DNA from: Trichoderma breve
Taxonomy: Eukaryota > Ascomycota > Sordariomycetes > Hypocreales > Hypocreaceae
Assembly (NCBI RefSeq): GCF_028502605.1
Contig: NC_079236.1
Span: 930,001 to 994,000 of the forward strand
DNA length: 64,000 bases
Reading direction: 5' to 3'
Part shown: positions 34,361-44,495 of the stretch, in pieces
Numbering within the stretch: position 1 is the stretch's first letter
How the letters are laid out: every line of letters starts with the position of its first letter
Translations under genes and position numbers: made by a program
Notes under the pieces: generated by a model
Told to the model about the DNA's origin: nothing
The model's database searches: none
The model's input: only the letters and a program-made list of their open reading frames with translations

Positions 34361-37300
34361 ATGCCTTCATTCACGCCAGACGAGCGCCAGCGCAGGATCG
34401 TTCAATTATCGCAACAATGGGGCATCGAGCTCCCCAAGATCCCTCCGCCCTTATCGCGGCCCATGCGCCCGCCCTCATTCCGCACTCCCGCAGACGACCA
34501 GGTGGCCGATGGTCTCATCCAGCAACAGGCGGCTGAATCAGCAAAGACGCGCCCCAAGAGCGGACTGAGTCGCGCATTTTCCTCGAGTAACCTGAAGAAG
34601 GGCAAGGGCTTGGACGCAAAGGACATTGTCGATGTCTTGGGGCAGTGGATCGCCAACTCCGGCTCTCCGGGCGTGGCCGAGGCCCTCCTCTCAAGGCTGA
34701 CGGCGGCTGGTGTTGATTTGTCCGGCGCCCAGCAGCAGAAGAGTGGTATCCTGAATAGGAGGAAGAGTCTGGATAGCTTCGATGGCCGCACGCAGCTGCT
34801 GAGGTCCGCCGTTGAAAGAAACCTAATGGACATGGTCCGGGTCCTGCTTCCTCATGCTGACACTCTGGCCCTCGACGCATCTCTTCCTATTGCCATCCGG
34901 AGCGGCAATGCGCAGATGGTGGAGAATCTGCTGAGGTACGGCGCCAGCACCTCACGATTGACCGAAGCACAAACCGCCTTTCGCCATGCCTGCTCGCTTC
35001 ATGGAATGTCGGCTATCGTCAGCCTGGTGCTTCAGTCAGAGGGCCGACCTCCCGACGACCTAATCTCGGACGCCATGATTGATGCCGCCAGAGCGGGCAA
35101 CTTACAGAGCGTTCTCTATCTTAGCCGCTCCACTGCGGATGGAAATCACAAGCAAGCCGAAGCCTTGAAGCAGGCGGTCGAATTAGGACGCAAGGACATT
35201 GCCGTTGCCATCATCATGGGAAACAGGCCACCACAGCGACCAGGTCTGGACAATGCCTTCCAAGCTGCCTTTGAACATCCATCGATGAATCCGGACTCCA
35301 AACTAGAGCTGGCAGAGCTCTTGCTTTGTGCCGGTGCTGGAGGAGACTTTTTGTCTCAGGCGCTCGAGCTGTCTTGCGAAACCCAGTTTTACGACATGGC
35401 TAACCTGCTAGCCATGTATGGTGCTTCTATCGAGTATAACGATGCCTCGATGCTCAAGGGCGCTATTGCTCGTGGACAGCTGGATCTGGTCAACTCGCTT
35501 CTTCACGACAGAACAGCCCTTAGCCCACCAGCTGCGTCGAGTTGTGTCTCGGCCATTCCAAAGCAAGCTGCTCCCGAAGTTCGCTACACTTTGCTAAGTC
35601 TTTTGCTTAGGAAGGGAGCCAACGGCGATGCTCTCAGCCATGTCCTCGTAGATGCTGTCGAGGCTGGTGATGTGAATTCCGTCGAGCTACTTCTCAACCC
35701 TTACTTCTCAGCATCGCAAGCCAACGGACATAATAAACCCATGAATGGTGGGCGCCATGCCGTAGCATCAATTGATTACCAAAACGGAAGAGCTCTCTCT
35801 GCCGCCGTTATGCAGTCGAATATTGAGCTGGCAAGGAAGCTCTTGACCGCACGCCCTTCGGCTAGCACACTCACAACTGTATTTCCACTTGTCATGAGGT
35901 TGTCTGGCGCAGATCGTTATCAAATGGTCGAGCTGTTTATAAAGAAATCGGTACCTGCATCCAGTTTACATGCTGCCTTTCAGGATGCTATTGGTGAGGA
36001 TATTTCCAAGAGAGACAAGGCGCTCATCAACCTACTCCTACAAAAGGACGCAGACGTAAACTTCAATAATGGCGCTGGGCTAGCTCCCCTTATTTCGCAA
36101 AAAGATGTCGGTCTACTCGCTCCTTTACTGAAGAAAGTGACTCCACAAACAGCTGCAGCAAGAACGCACGACGCTATGCGAGTTGATGATCATAGAGCGA
36201 GATTCGATATCATGACGTTGCTGTTCCAAGCGGGTGCCGCCACCGGCGTGGTTGAAGTCGCAACGGCTTTATCAGAAACACTGAGTGAGAAGCCTGTCGA
36301 CATGTCGTTGCTTCAGCTGTTGCTCCAACATGGCAATGCAGACGTCAATGCGCTTGATGGTGCGGCTATGGCCAAAGCCACGATTAATCCCGACCCAAAG
36401 GTCCTTGGACTGGTTACGAGCCTAGGAAAGCCCACGAGCCAATCGATTTCGAAAGCACTGCAAAGCCTTGCTTCAACGCCTCCATCTGACGGAAAGACTG
36501 TGAAATTGCGAACTTTGTTACCAAAATCTGATCGAAAGGAAGATTTGGATAGCATCCTTGCTCAAGAGGTGCAGTTCATCTCACGAGACCTCAGCCAAGC
36601 GCAGCCACCACTCAATACGCTCAAAATATTGCTCGAGTCGGGGGCTGACCCGAATGCGTACCAAGCCGCCTCTTTGTGCCATGCAATAAGGGGCAGCAAA
36701 ATACAGATTGTTGATCTGTTATTCGGACCCCAGTGCCGTCTGAGCCAAGCTTCATTGGGCTATGCGCTTCCTCACGCATTACGGCTGCAAGATCCTATGA
36801 ATAGACAGACGTTGACCACGAAGCTTGTGGAGGCCGGAGTATCGCCGCAAGAAGTCAACCGGGCATTGATCCATGCAATCAAGACGTACCCAGAAGACTT
36901 TGGCCTAATACGGATTTTATCAACCAAGGCTGATACCTCAGATGGTGAAGCTTTGTCTCTCGCCATATCAAGGGAATCTGCCGATGTGACTGACATTTTG
37001 CTACAATGCTCTAATCATTCAGTTGGAAACCGTAGCTCGGCACTGACCAAGGCGATGGAAATTAAGAACCGCACAACTAGAAATGCCCTGTGCCAACGCT
37101 TATTGGCATACGAGATATCGCCGACTGCGGCGTCAAATGCTCTGCTCGTCGCTGCTCGTGAAGGCGATGTCAAGTTGGGCGATATCCTCATGTCTCATGG
37201 CGCAAGCATGTCGCAAAACAATGGCCAAGCAGTTATAGAAGCATGTCGTGGGGGATCTGTGGAAGTACTCAAGGTTCTTCTAGGAACAGACATGACGGTG

Positions 37301-39992
37301 AACAATACTACTCTAGAAGAAGGATTTCAAGCAGCCACCGAAGTCCGGGACCTGAGCAAACGAGCTATGATCTTTGAACAGCTTCTGGGCAAGGGGTTTA
37401 GAGGAGAGCTTGTGGATGCGCAGCTGGAATCAGCAGCAAGGTACGGAGACGGCGGCCAGGCCATTTTAAGAGTGCTGCTAGTCGCCGGAGCGGATCCGAA
37501 TTATAGCAATGGCGAGGCTGTTGTTGCGGCTACACGAAGTGCTTTTATCAAGAACCTAGAGCTTCTCCTTGGGGTCTGGGATGAAGGCGATAGCCAGGTT
37601 AGTAAAGTACCACCCCCCTTGATGGTGTGCCCTAAGCTAAACCAGTTTTGCAGAAGAAAGTATCTCCTCCTACGTTGATTCGGGCACTCAAAGCTTGCTG
37701 GAACCTGAACCGTGATGATCGATATCTCATAATTAGCGATCTTATGAAAGCAGGTCTGCCCGTTGCGGAAGACTTGCATATTACATTGAACGACGCAGTC
37801 AATGAAGAAGATTCAGAGGAAAGACTGGTGAAACTCTTGCTGGAGTATGGCGCTTCACCTCTGGCCAACGGATGCAAGACCTTAGTTGATGCTGCTGAGA
37901 AGTCACTATCCTCGACACTAGCTCTCCTATTGGACATTGAAATTCCCCAGCAGGATATTAACATGGCGTTTAATAACTCATTCAAGGCCGACAAGTTTGA
38001 GGCTTGGTTCACGCCATCTGGTCTGGAAACGGCGGGCATGCTGTTGGACAAGGGTGCAAAGGGCGATGCTCTTAGCGAGGCGCTCGTCCAAATTATGAAG
38101 CATGCCGACGAGAATATGGAACTCGCCGAGGTGTTTTTCGACGTCCTCACCGCGCATGGTCCAAATGTCGACTACCAGAACGGAGAGCCTCTGCGACTGG
38201 CTGCATCCCAAGCAAACATTGAATGGACTCACAGATTGCTCACTTGTCATCCATCCACAGAAACTCTCACGTTTGCGTTTCACAGCATATTCGATACTGC
38301 GCTCACTCAGGACGTGGTTTTGGAGCTTTTCCAGATGTTTGCAGACTATCATGAGGGAGACGTCCGAGTTGATGTCATGGCGACTCGTGCTGGCTCCATG
38401 CCAGTGCTGGGAAAAGCGATCTCCCAGTATCCTCGCTCCTCAACTATCTTGACGACGCTGTTGGATGCTGGTTATTATCATGACCAGTCTATGCTATATA
38501 AACTGCATCCTGAGATTGAGGAAGAAGAGGAGATGACGCTCCTCACATGGGCCATTGCCCAGCCGCAAAAGAAAGTCAGCTCTAATCTGATTCAGATTTT
38601 ACTGGAACGAGGAGGTAAGTGAATCACGTACCATTCATTCATAATTAGCTGAGAGCCTTGCTGACATTCAGAGTAGCCAAGGTCAACATTGGGACCAAGC
38701 TATCGGGGACAACTCCTCTGATGCTAGCTGTTCGGGAACGTCGCTCAGATATTGTAAAGTTGCTTTTGCTGGAGGGAGCTGACGTTGACGCCATGGACTT
38801 TCTTGGAAGAACTCCAATGGCAATGGTCACTCACCTTAGTGGTGATGTCGCCATTCAAATGATGTCCAGTCTCCTTGCAGCAGAACCGTCAAAGGACGAT
38901 GGCTCGCTGCATAACGCCGCGAGAGATCTCAATCTTCCAGCAGTTAAAGTCCTTATGGAAGCAGGCCACGATCCTGATTTCCCTAGCCCGCTTCACAACG
39001 GTCGCAGCGCCCTAGGAGAAGTTTGTCTGCACGGGTCCGATGCTGGAGAGATGACACCTGAGCGAGAACGAAAGATGCAAAAAGTCATGACTTTCCTTGT
39101 AGATTCGGGGTCCGATTTAACCATCAAGTTAGACGGCAAGTCTATACTATACCTTTGCTTCGACGCGACCGATCCTGTATCTACGACACGGGCGTTGCTA
39201 AAGAGCGGCATGTGGAAGCACATCAACAAGCCATTCAACCAGTACGCAGACGAAACGTTTGTCTATTCACCAACAATGTATATAACCAAGGTTCTGGCGT
39301 CACTCGATGCCCATGACCAGCTCCTTTCAGTTCTTCGCGCAAGTCGTGCGACGGACGTGTATTATGCCAAAGAAGGCAACCAACCCGAAGGAGCCGTCGG
39401 ATTGCCGGAAGATTTGGAAGTGAGGGAGCGAGTCCGAAAGGCCCGCTCGGAGCGGCTAGCGGAAGAGTCTCAGGACTTTGCCCTTGCACTAGCCAGGAAG
39501 CGAGAAATCGCATCTGTAGAGCAGCAGATACATTCACAAAAAGCAGAGATGGAGGATGCCCGTCGCAGAAGGCTGCAGTCCGAGGACCTCGCTACTATTC
39601 GTTCCAAGGCCCAGCTCGAAGAGAGTCTCGCGAACGATGCCTTTAGGCGACGTCTTTCGGAGCAGAGAGCTGTGACGGAAGCTACGCTGGCGAGCTCGCA
39701 AGCCCTTGCCGCTTCCGATCTCGAGGCCGAGGAGGCTAGGCAGCGCAAGGCCCTCGAGTGGGAGAACAAGCTCAACTCTGAGCGGGCGGGTAACGCGCGC
39801 GCGCTGATTGAGATGCGTATCGGCGAGAGGGAGGAGCTTGACCGTATCGAGGTGTCGGCCGAGTCGCGGATCCAGAGGCGGTTGGAGGCGCAGAGGAGGT
39901 TGGTTGAGAGTCAGGAGAAGTTGGCGGGGAGGTTGGCTGGTTCTGGGGGGGATCCGAGGAGGCAGATTGGGTATGTTACTGAGTTGAATTAG
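34361..39992 (+). CDS. 1837-aa degenerate ankyrin-repeat protein with C-terminal coiled coil
   Basis: Exons 34361-37597, 37654-38614 and 38677-39992 join in frame. Residues ~1-140 are Pro/Ser-rich with a basic patch. From ~150 to ~1560 the protein is a long solenoid of ~33-35-residue helical hairpins with ankyrin-like phrases (LLRYGAS, LLLQKDADVNFNNG, LLESGADPNAYQ, LLVAGADPNYSNGEA). Most units lack the TPLH signature; near-canonical repeats occur only in exon 3 (GTTPLMLAVRERRSDIVKLLLLEGADVD). Residues ~1660-1820 are strongly charged, heptad-like and Arg/Glu-rich (EEARQRKALEWENKL), a coiled coil for dimerisation. Such proteins are scaffolds; I cannot name a pathway. MPSFTPDERQRR is the first ATG of the frame. 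Confidence 0.82.
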
Positions 39993-41778
39993 TGATGTTT
40001 TGGCTTTTGGATGGTTCTGAATGGCGTAAGGGGGGTTGAGCGATTGGATTGTAATTTTACGATTTATGAAGTATATACAACTTTTTTTTTTGTACTTGCT
40101 CAGTACTACATGCGACTGGTGTATGTGAATTGTAGTGATCAGTGTCAAGTTTGTTTACTTGATCTGGGAGGCGTTTCGGGCTTGAGAGACTCCCAAACAA
40201 AGAATAATGAGTGGCTTTTTGTCATTACACTCAAGTAACAAAAGGTAGATTATAGTGAAGAATGTTGTGAAATGCACTTGTTGGATGGGATACAAGGCTG
40301 GGTATACGGATTACGATAGGGAATTATCGTGATGCAACATTCTGGTTATCCTGTAAAAATATGGAATCTTTTAAGGCCCTGGGGGGGATTAACATTGCTG
40401 TGAAAGTGACTCAAAAGAGGGTGTGGACCTTTAAGTCCTACTGTTACTACATATGTCGCCATCCTACAAGAAAATGGAGTCTCTGTCTTGGCCTCGGGGG
40501 AGGTTAAAAATGCTGTGAAAGACCCAAGAGTCAGAAGCCGGCTTATGGTTCATGATCTTCCTGCTACTATTACTGGTCACTGTGTAAGAAAATGAAATCT
40601 CTTCAGGGCCCGAGGGAGGTTAAAGTTGCTGTGAATGTGTTGAGGGTGTGCATACCGCATGCGTCGTCATCATGCAAGAAAATGGAGTCTCTCTTAACTT
40701 CCAGAGAGGTTAAAGTCGCTGTGAAGGACTTCTGATGCATATGCTGAGACTTGCATGTGTACTTTGTCTCAAGTTCCTTTTGCTACTACTCGTCATTGTT
40801 TAAGAAAATGGAGTCTCTTCAGACCACAAGAGAGGTTAAAATGGCAGTGGGATTGGATTCGGCCCCGCACATCCATCTCTTTCACCCCCACGATGCCCAG
40901 ACTGAGCCAAGAGATTGAATCGACTTGGCAGTCTAGCCACCTTTAGTTACCAACTTCAAAGATTCAACGTCTAATGTGTATTGAGACATTTGTGCTCGTT
41001 GAACCGTGATGATATAGATGTCGAGGTCAACCGTTCTCCCGCCACAGGCAAGCTGAATTCGACTTATTAGTCCCAGGCGGACTATTTTATAACAACCTTT
41101 GTCGACGAGAAAAACATTCTAAGCATGTCAACGTTTTGATACTGGACCAAGGGCTCTTCTTCCTTCTTCTAATACATTATCCAAGATGACAGTCAGTAAT
41201 ACTCCAACGTCTATATATTATATTCCTATCTAGATTTGAGCCAGCAAAACTTCTTGGCATCCACACAAGTCGTCCTTCAACATCTGTGAAGATAGGCCAA
41301 GGCACTCAAGTGATGGAGATTGGTTCCTCTTTGTGGAAACCGACTTTTTTGTGCCGCCTGGTAGGAGAATATACTTTCCCTGTGCTAGAAGAGAAAAGAG
41401 AGGCTCTATCTCAGAGAGAAAAGGTGAGTGCCTCTTTTGCTCCTCCGCCATCACACCAAGGCTTTTGCTATACTAGGCCTCTACGACGTTGAGCCTCCAG
41501 TATACCGTTCTTTACTACATTGTATTAATCACTTGCAGCATTGGTCATGTAAAAATATGCTTGACAAAGTTTTATTTCGTTAAATGCTTCGATACTATTT
41601 ACAACCCTCCTCTCGGAGTTGATTGAGAATTCGAATCAAGCGGAATGTGTCTTGGACTCGACCATGTTCATTTTTTTATAGACATCATCCAAGAAAATCA
41701 TCGTGTTTGCGCATAAATGATGGTCTTCGACTTTACATCATTGTGCCCACAACCATACTCTTCCTCCCAAACATACAT
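39993..41778. other. Gene-poor spacer holding the left repeat cluster
   Basis: After ~350 bases of AT-rich 3' sequence, the regular repeat cluster occupies 40351-40850 (separate entry). From 40850 to 41778 I see no gene and no clear copies. Confidence 0.6.
40351..40850 (+). repeat. Left cluster of the AAAATGGAGTCT / GAGGTTAAA repeat family
   Basis: Five units with cores at 40387-40406, 40500-40519, 40616-40635, 40706-40725 and 40832-40850, spaced 90-126 bp. Each has an upstream box near AAGAAAATGGAGTCTCT (40468, 40586, 40676, 40802; degenerate at 40351). In units 3-5 the box ATG lies exactly 24 nt before the core GAG and in its frame; units 3 and 4 share one open frame (40592-40735). Between box and core is a C/G-rich stretch such as CCTCGGGGG. 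Confidence 0.85.
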
Positions 41779-42729
41779 TTACTCAACCTCCTCGATGGAG
41801 CGGTTCTCAACGCCAGCAGCGTTGCGTCGCTTCTCCTGCTTGGCCTTCCAGGCACTCGGGGGAGCAGGCAGGGGAATACCGTGGGTAGCGGGTCCGAGTC
41901 TTGGTGATCCGGAGCTGTCAATGCCCCAGGTCTGGGTGATGGTCTTGCTGTTGGAAGCGGGCAGCTTGCCGTAGACAGTGTTGGCAGTCTCACCGGTACC
42001 GTCCTGGAACGCGGTGTAGCTGGGCTCGGTGGTGAGAACAGTCAGGGGCTGGTTGGCAGTGTAGACGATGGTACCCGAGCCGGAGGTGAAGCGGCCGTCG
42101 GCAGCGTTGTAATCACCGACAATGTTGAGGGTGAGGGCGGAGATGGGAGACTCGTATGCGGAAGTGATTCTCCGGTTGGTGCCGTAGATGGGAAGGCTGG
42201 TCAAGGTGACGGAGGTAGAAACGGCCTGGCCACCGGGAGGAGTGTAGACGTAAGTAATGCCAGTGATGACATTGCTGGAGCTGAAGGTGGGAATGATGTT
42301 GATGACGGCACCGGCGGGGATCTGGTTAGCCTTGGGCAGAGTCGTAATGGTGGACTCGCTGTTGATGACTTGTTGATAAGTGTTGGCGGGAACGGTGCCA
42401 GACCAGTTGTCAATGATACCGTAGAGAGTTCGGTCACCGGGCTGGGAGAAGACTACATATTGCTGCCAGTTGGGGGTGGTGCTGGGGGCGCCGGGAAGCT
42501 CCTCTGTCAACATATACGAGTTAGTATTTTGCTATACAAGCAAAAACAATAAGGCTGGGAGTTGCTTACGGGCATAACCGTTGAGCTGGAAGCCAAAGCC
42601 GTTTGAGGCAGAGATGAGAGGCTCGGCAAAGGTGATCTCAACGTTGAGGCCAGTAATGGCATTGCCTCCATCCGCAAGGAAGTAGTTGAAGTTGCTGCCA
42701 AGGCCCTGGGGGGGTGGTGCCACAGACAT
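41779..42729 (-). CDS. Unrecognised beta-rich protein inside the repeat tract
   Basis: I do not recognise this family. Exons 42729-42570 and 42503-41779 (donor GTAAGC, branch TACTAAC, acceptor GACAG) give 294 aa. There is no signal peptide and no transmembrane segment. The N-terminus is MSVAPPPQGLGSNFNYFLADGG. The sequence is rich in Thr, Ser, Ile and Val with alternating polar/hydrophobic residues, suggesting a beta-sandwich; stretches such as WQQYVVFSQPGDRTLYGIIDNW and TGITYVYTPPGG support that. The C-terminal ~45 residues are Pro/Lys/Glu-rich. Codon use is clearly biased to C-ending codons and the frame is intact, so it appears to be an expressed gene, the only one in the 7.5-kb repeat tract. 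A lectin-like fold is possible but not supported by any motif I can name. Confidence 0.75.
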
Positions 42730-42918
42730 TGTGAAGTAGTGATGAAGCTTCTTCTTTATGATAGGACAGACTTGTCAAACTGACTCTTTGCTCAGACTGG
42801 TTCGAGTGAGCTGTTGCGAGATGGTGCTGAATCAAAAGCCTTTGAATCAATGTCCAGAGCGCACCTTTTATGTGTTTCTCAACATCCGCCTCATCCTCAC
42901 AACTACCTTGGAATCATC

Positions 42919-43542
42919 AAGTCTAAGTCCAGCGACTTGCCTATATCGGAAGTCTTATCGCAGCTGCATCGTGATCTAAACAACAAACTTCAAAAGTACG
43001 AGTACTACGTTCCTAATCGAGAGCCCAGATACGAGACTCGACATGTCTACTGATGCTTTTTCAAAATTCCTTCAGCGCACATAGTTTCCGTATGTCTGAT
43101 CGGAAAACGCCCGTACACAATTGCAGAGTTTTGATGAGCTTCTGTTTTCGGAAAACGTCCGTAGATGTTAAGGAACTCTTGAAAAAGCCCCTCCCGTTCC
43201 CCGGCCCCCGTACGTAGCGCTCGGCTCAAAAAACCTCCGCCCATTGACCTTGGATTGGTGTTGATCGGATAGCAGATGCCGTAGCGCCGGAGGCACGAGA
43301 TATCACCTTCGACTTAGACTTCGTGAGGGGGCGTATTCCGCAGTGCGCTAGCATTAAACATCCCTTGTGTGGTTAGCATGATCGGTATATTCAGGCTGTG
43401 ACATATTATCTCAACAGCTGCAGGCAGTATGGCGTCTTTCTCCAACTATAAAAGTGCCGGGGTTAGTTGGAGGCTAGGAGGCTATGGTGAAGCTAATACT
43501 AAGTCTAAGTGCAGCGAGTTGCCTATTTGGGAAGTTCTTATC
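42919..43542. repeat. Pair of 42-bp direct repeats ~580 bp apart
   Basis: Copies at 42919-42960 and 43501-43542 begin AAGTCTAAGT and end CTTATC. They differ at four bases and one indel. A ten-base fragment AAGTCTAAGT recurs at 44141-44150. They could be ends or internal debris of a mobile element; no transposase is visible. Confidence 0.6.
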
Positions 43543-44495
43543 ACAAGCGGGCCACTCATGAAGAGGAGAGGAATGTGAAGGATGTGGCGATGTCGCGATC
43601 CTTTCTCATGCTCACGATATCATGTGGTTGGATTGCAGCAGCAGCAGCTCAGATCACTTGCGGGGTTGTTGAGTTAATGCAGTTACAATTACAGTACTCG
43701 TATATCATCTGTACACGCAATCTTGACAACCCTCTGCTGTGTGGCTGTCCGCGGACGCACGTACGAATGTCAATACGACTGCCAAGACGGTTGTCTAAAC
43801 GGCTGTCGGTGCGCGGCACATGGCTCCCGAAAATACCATCGGCGTTTTCTTGGCTGCTTTTTCTTGGCAGCTAGCCGGAAGGCGGCCACCTCCGTCAATG
43901 CGAGTAGTCTCAGCATGGGGCTAAAGATTGATAACATCATCAACGGGAGTTGGCAACGAAGAGTCATCTGCAGTCCCTCATGATGATCATTTGAAACGGT
44001 GTTGAAGGCTAATGGAATCTTAAATTCCAATCTTTGCAGATCTCTATACTCTATATTGTGTTTTCACCAGTAATTTCTACTGATTTTCAAGAGATCGTCT
44101 TCTGTCCCTTCGGCTTGCCTGTCTTCTGTCCCCCACAAGCAAGTCTAAGTGGGGAGTTTTCCGTAGAGAGGGGCCCTCGATTCCGTCAATCGATCGAGCT
44201 GTTTGTCTATTTTTGGCCCCCGTCTTAGCATCTTGATTGGCGAGTCTTGGCTAACCTAGCAGATCGCGCCATGATCTGACCGAGTGGCGGATGCACATGT
44301 GGCTTAATAGATGAACCTGTCTATCTTGCTGTTCCATGTCCACTTACACCAAGACCCTGTCGTAAGAACCTTGATCACAGCACATATCACATGCTTTAAA
44401 GCACGAATAACATTCCGCAGATGGCATACTCGTAACACGACTGACACCCTCCCACTGCCATTCCTATTCTGGAAGGACACGGCCATCTCCCCTGC

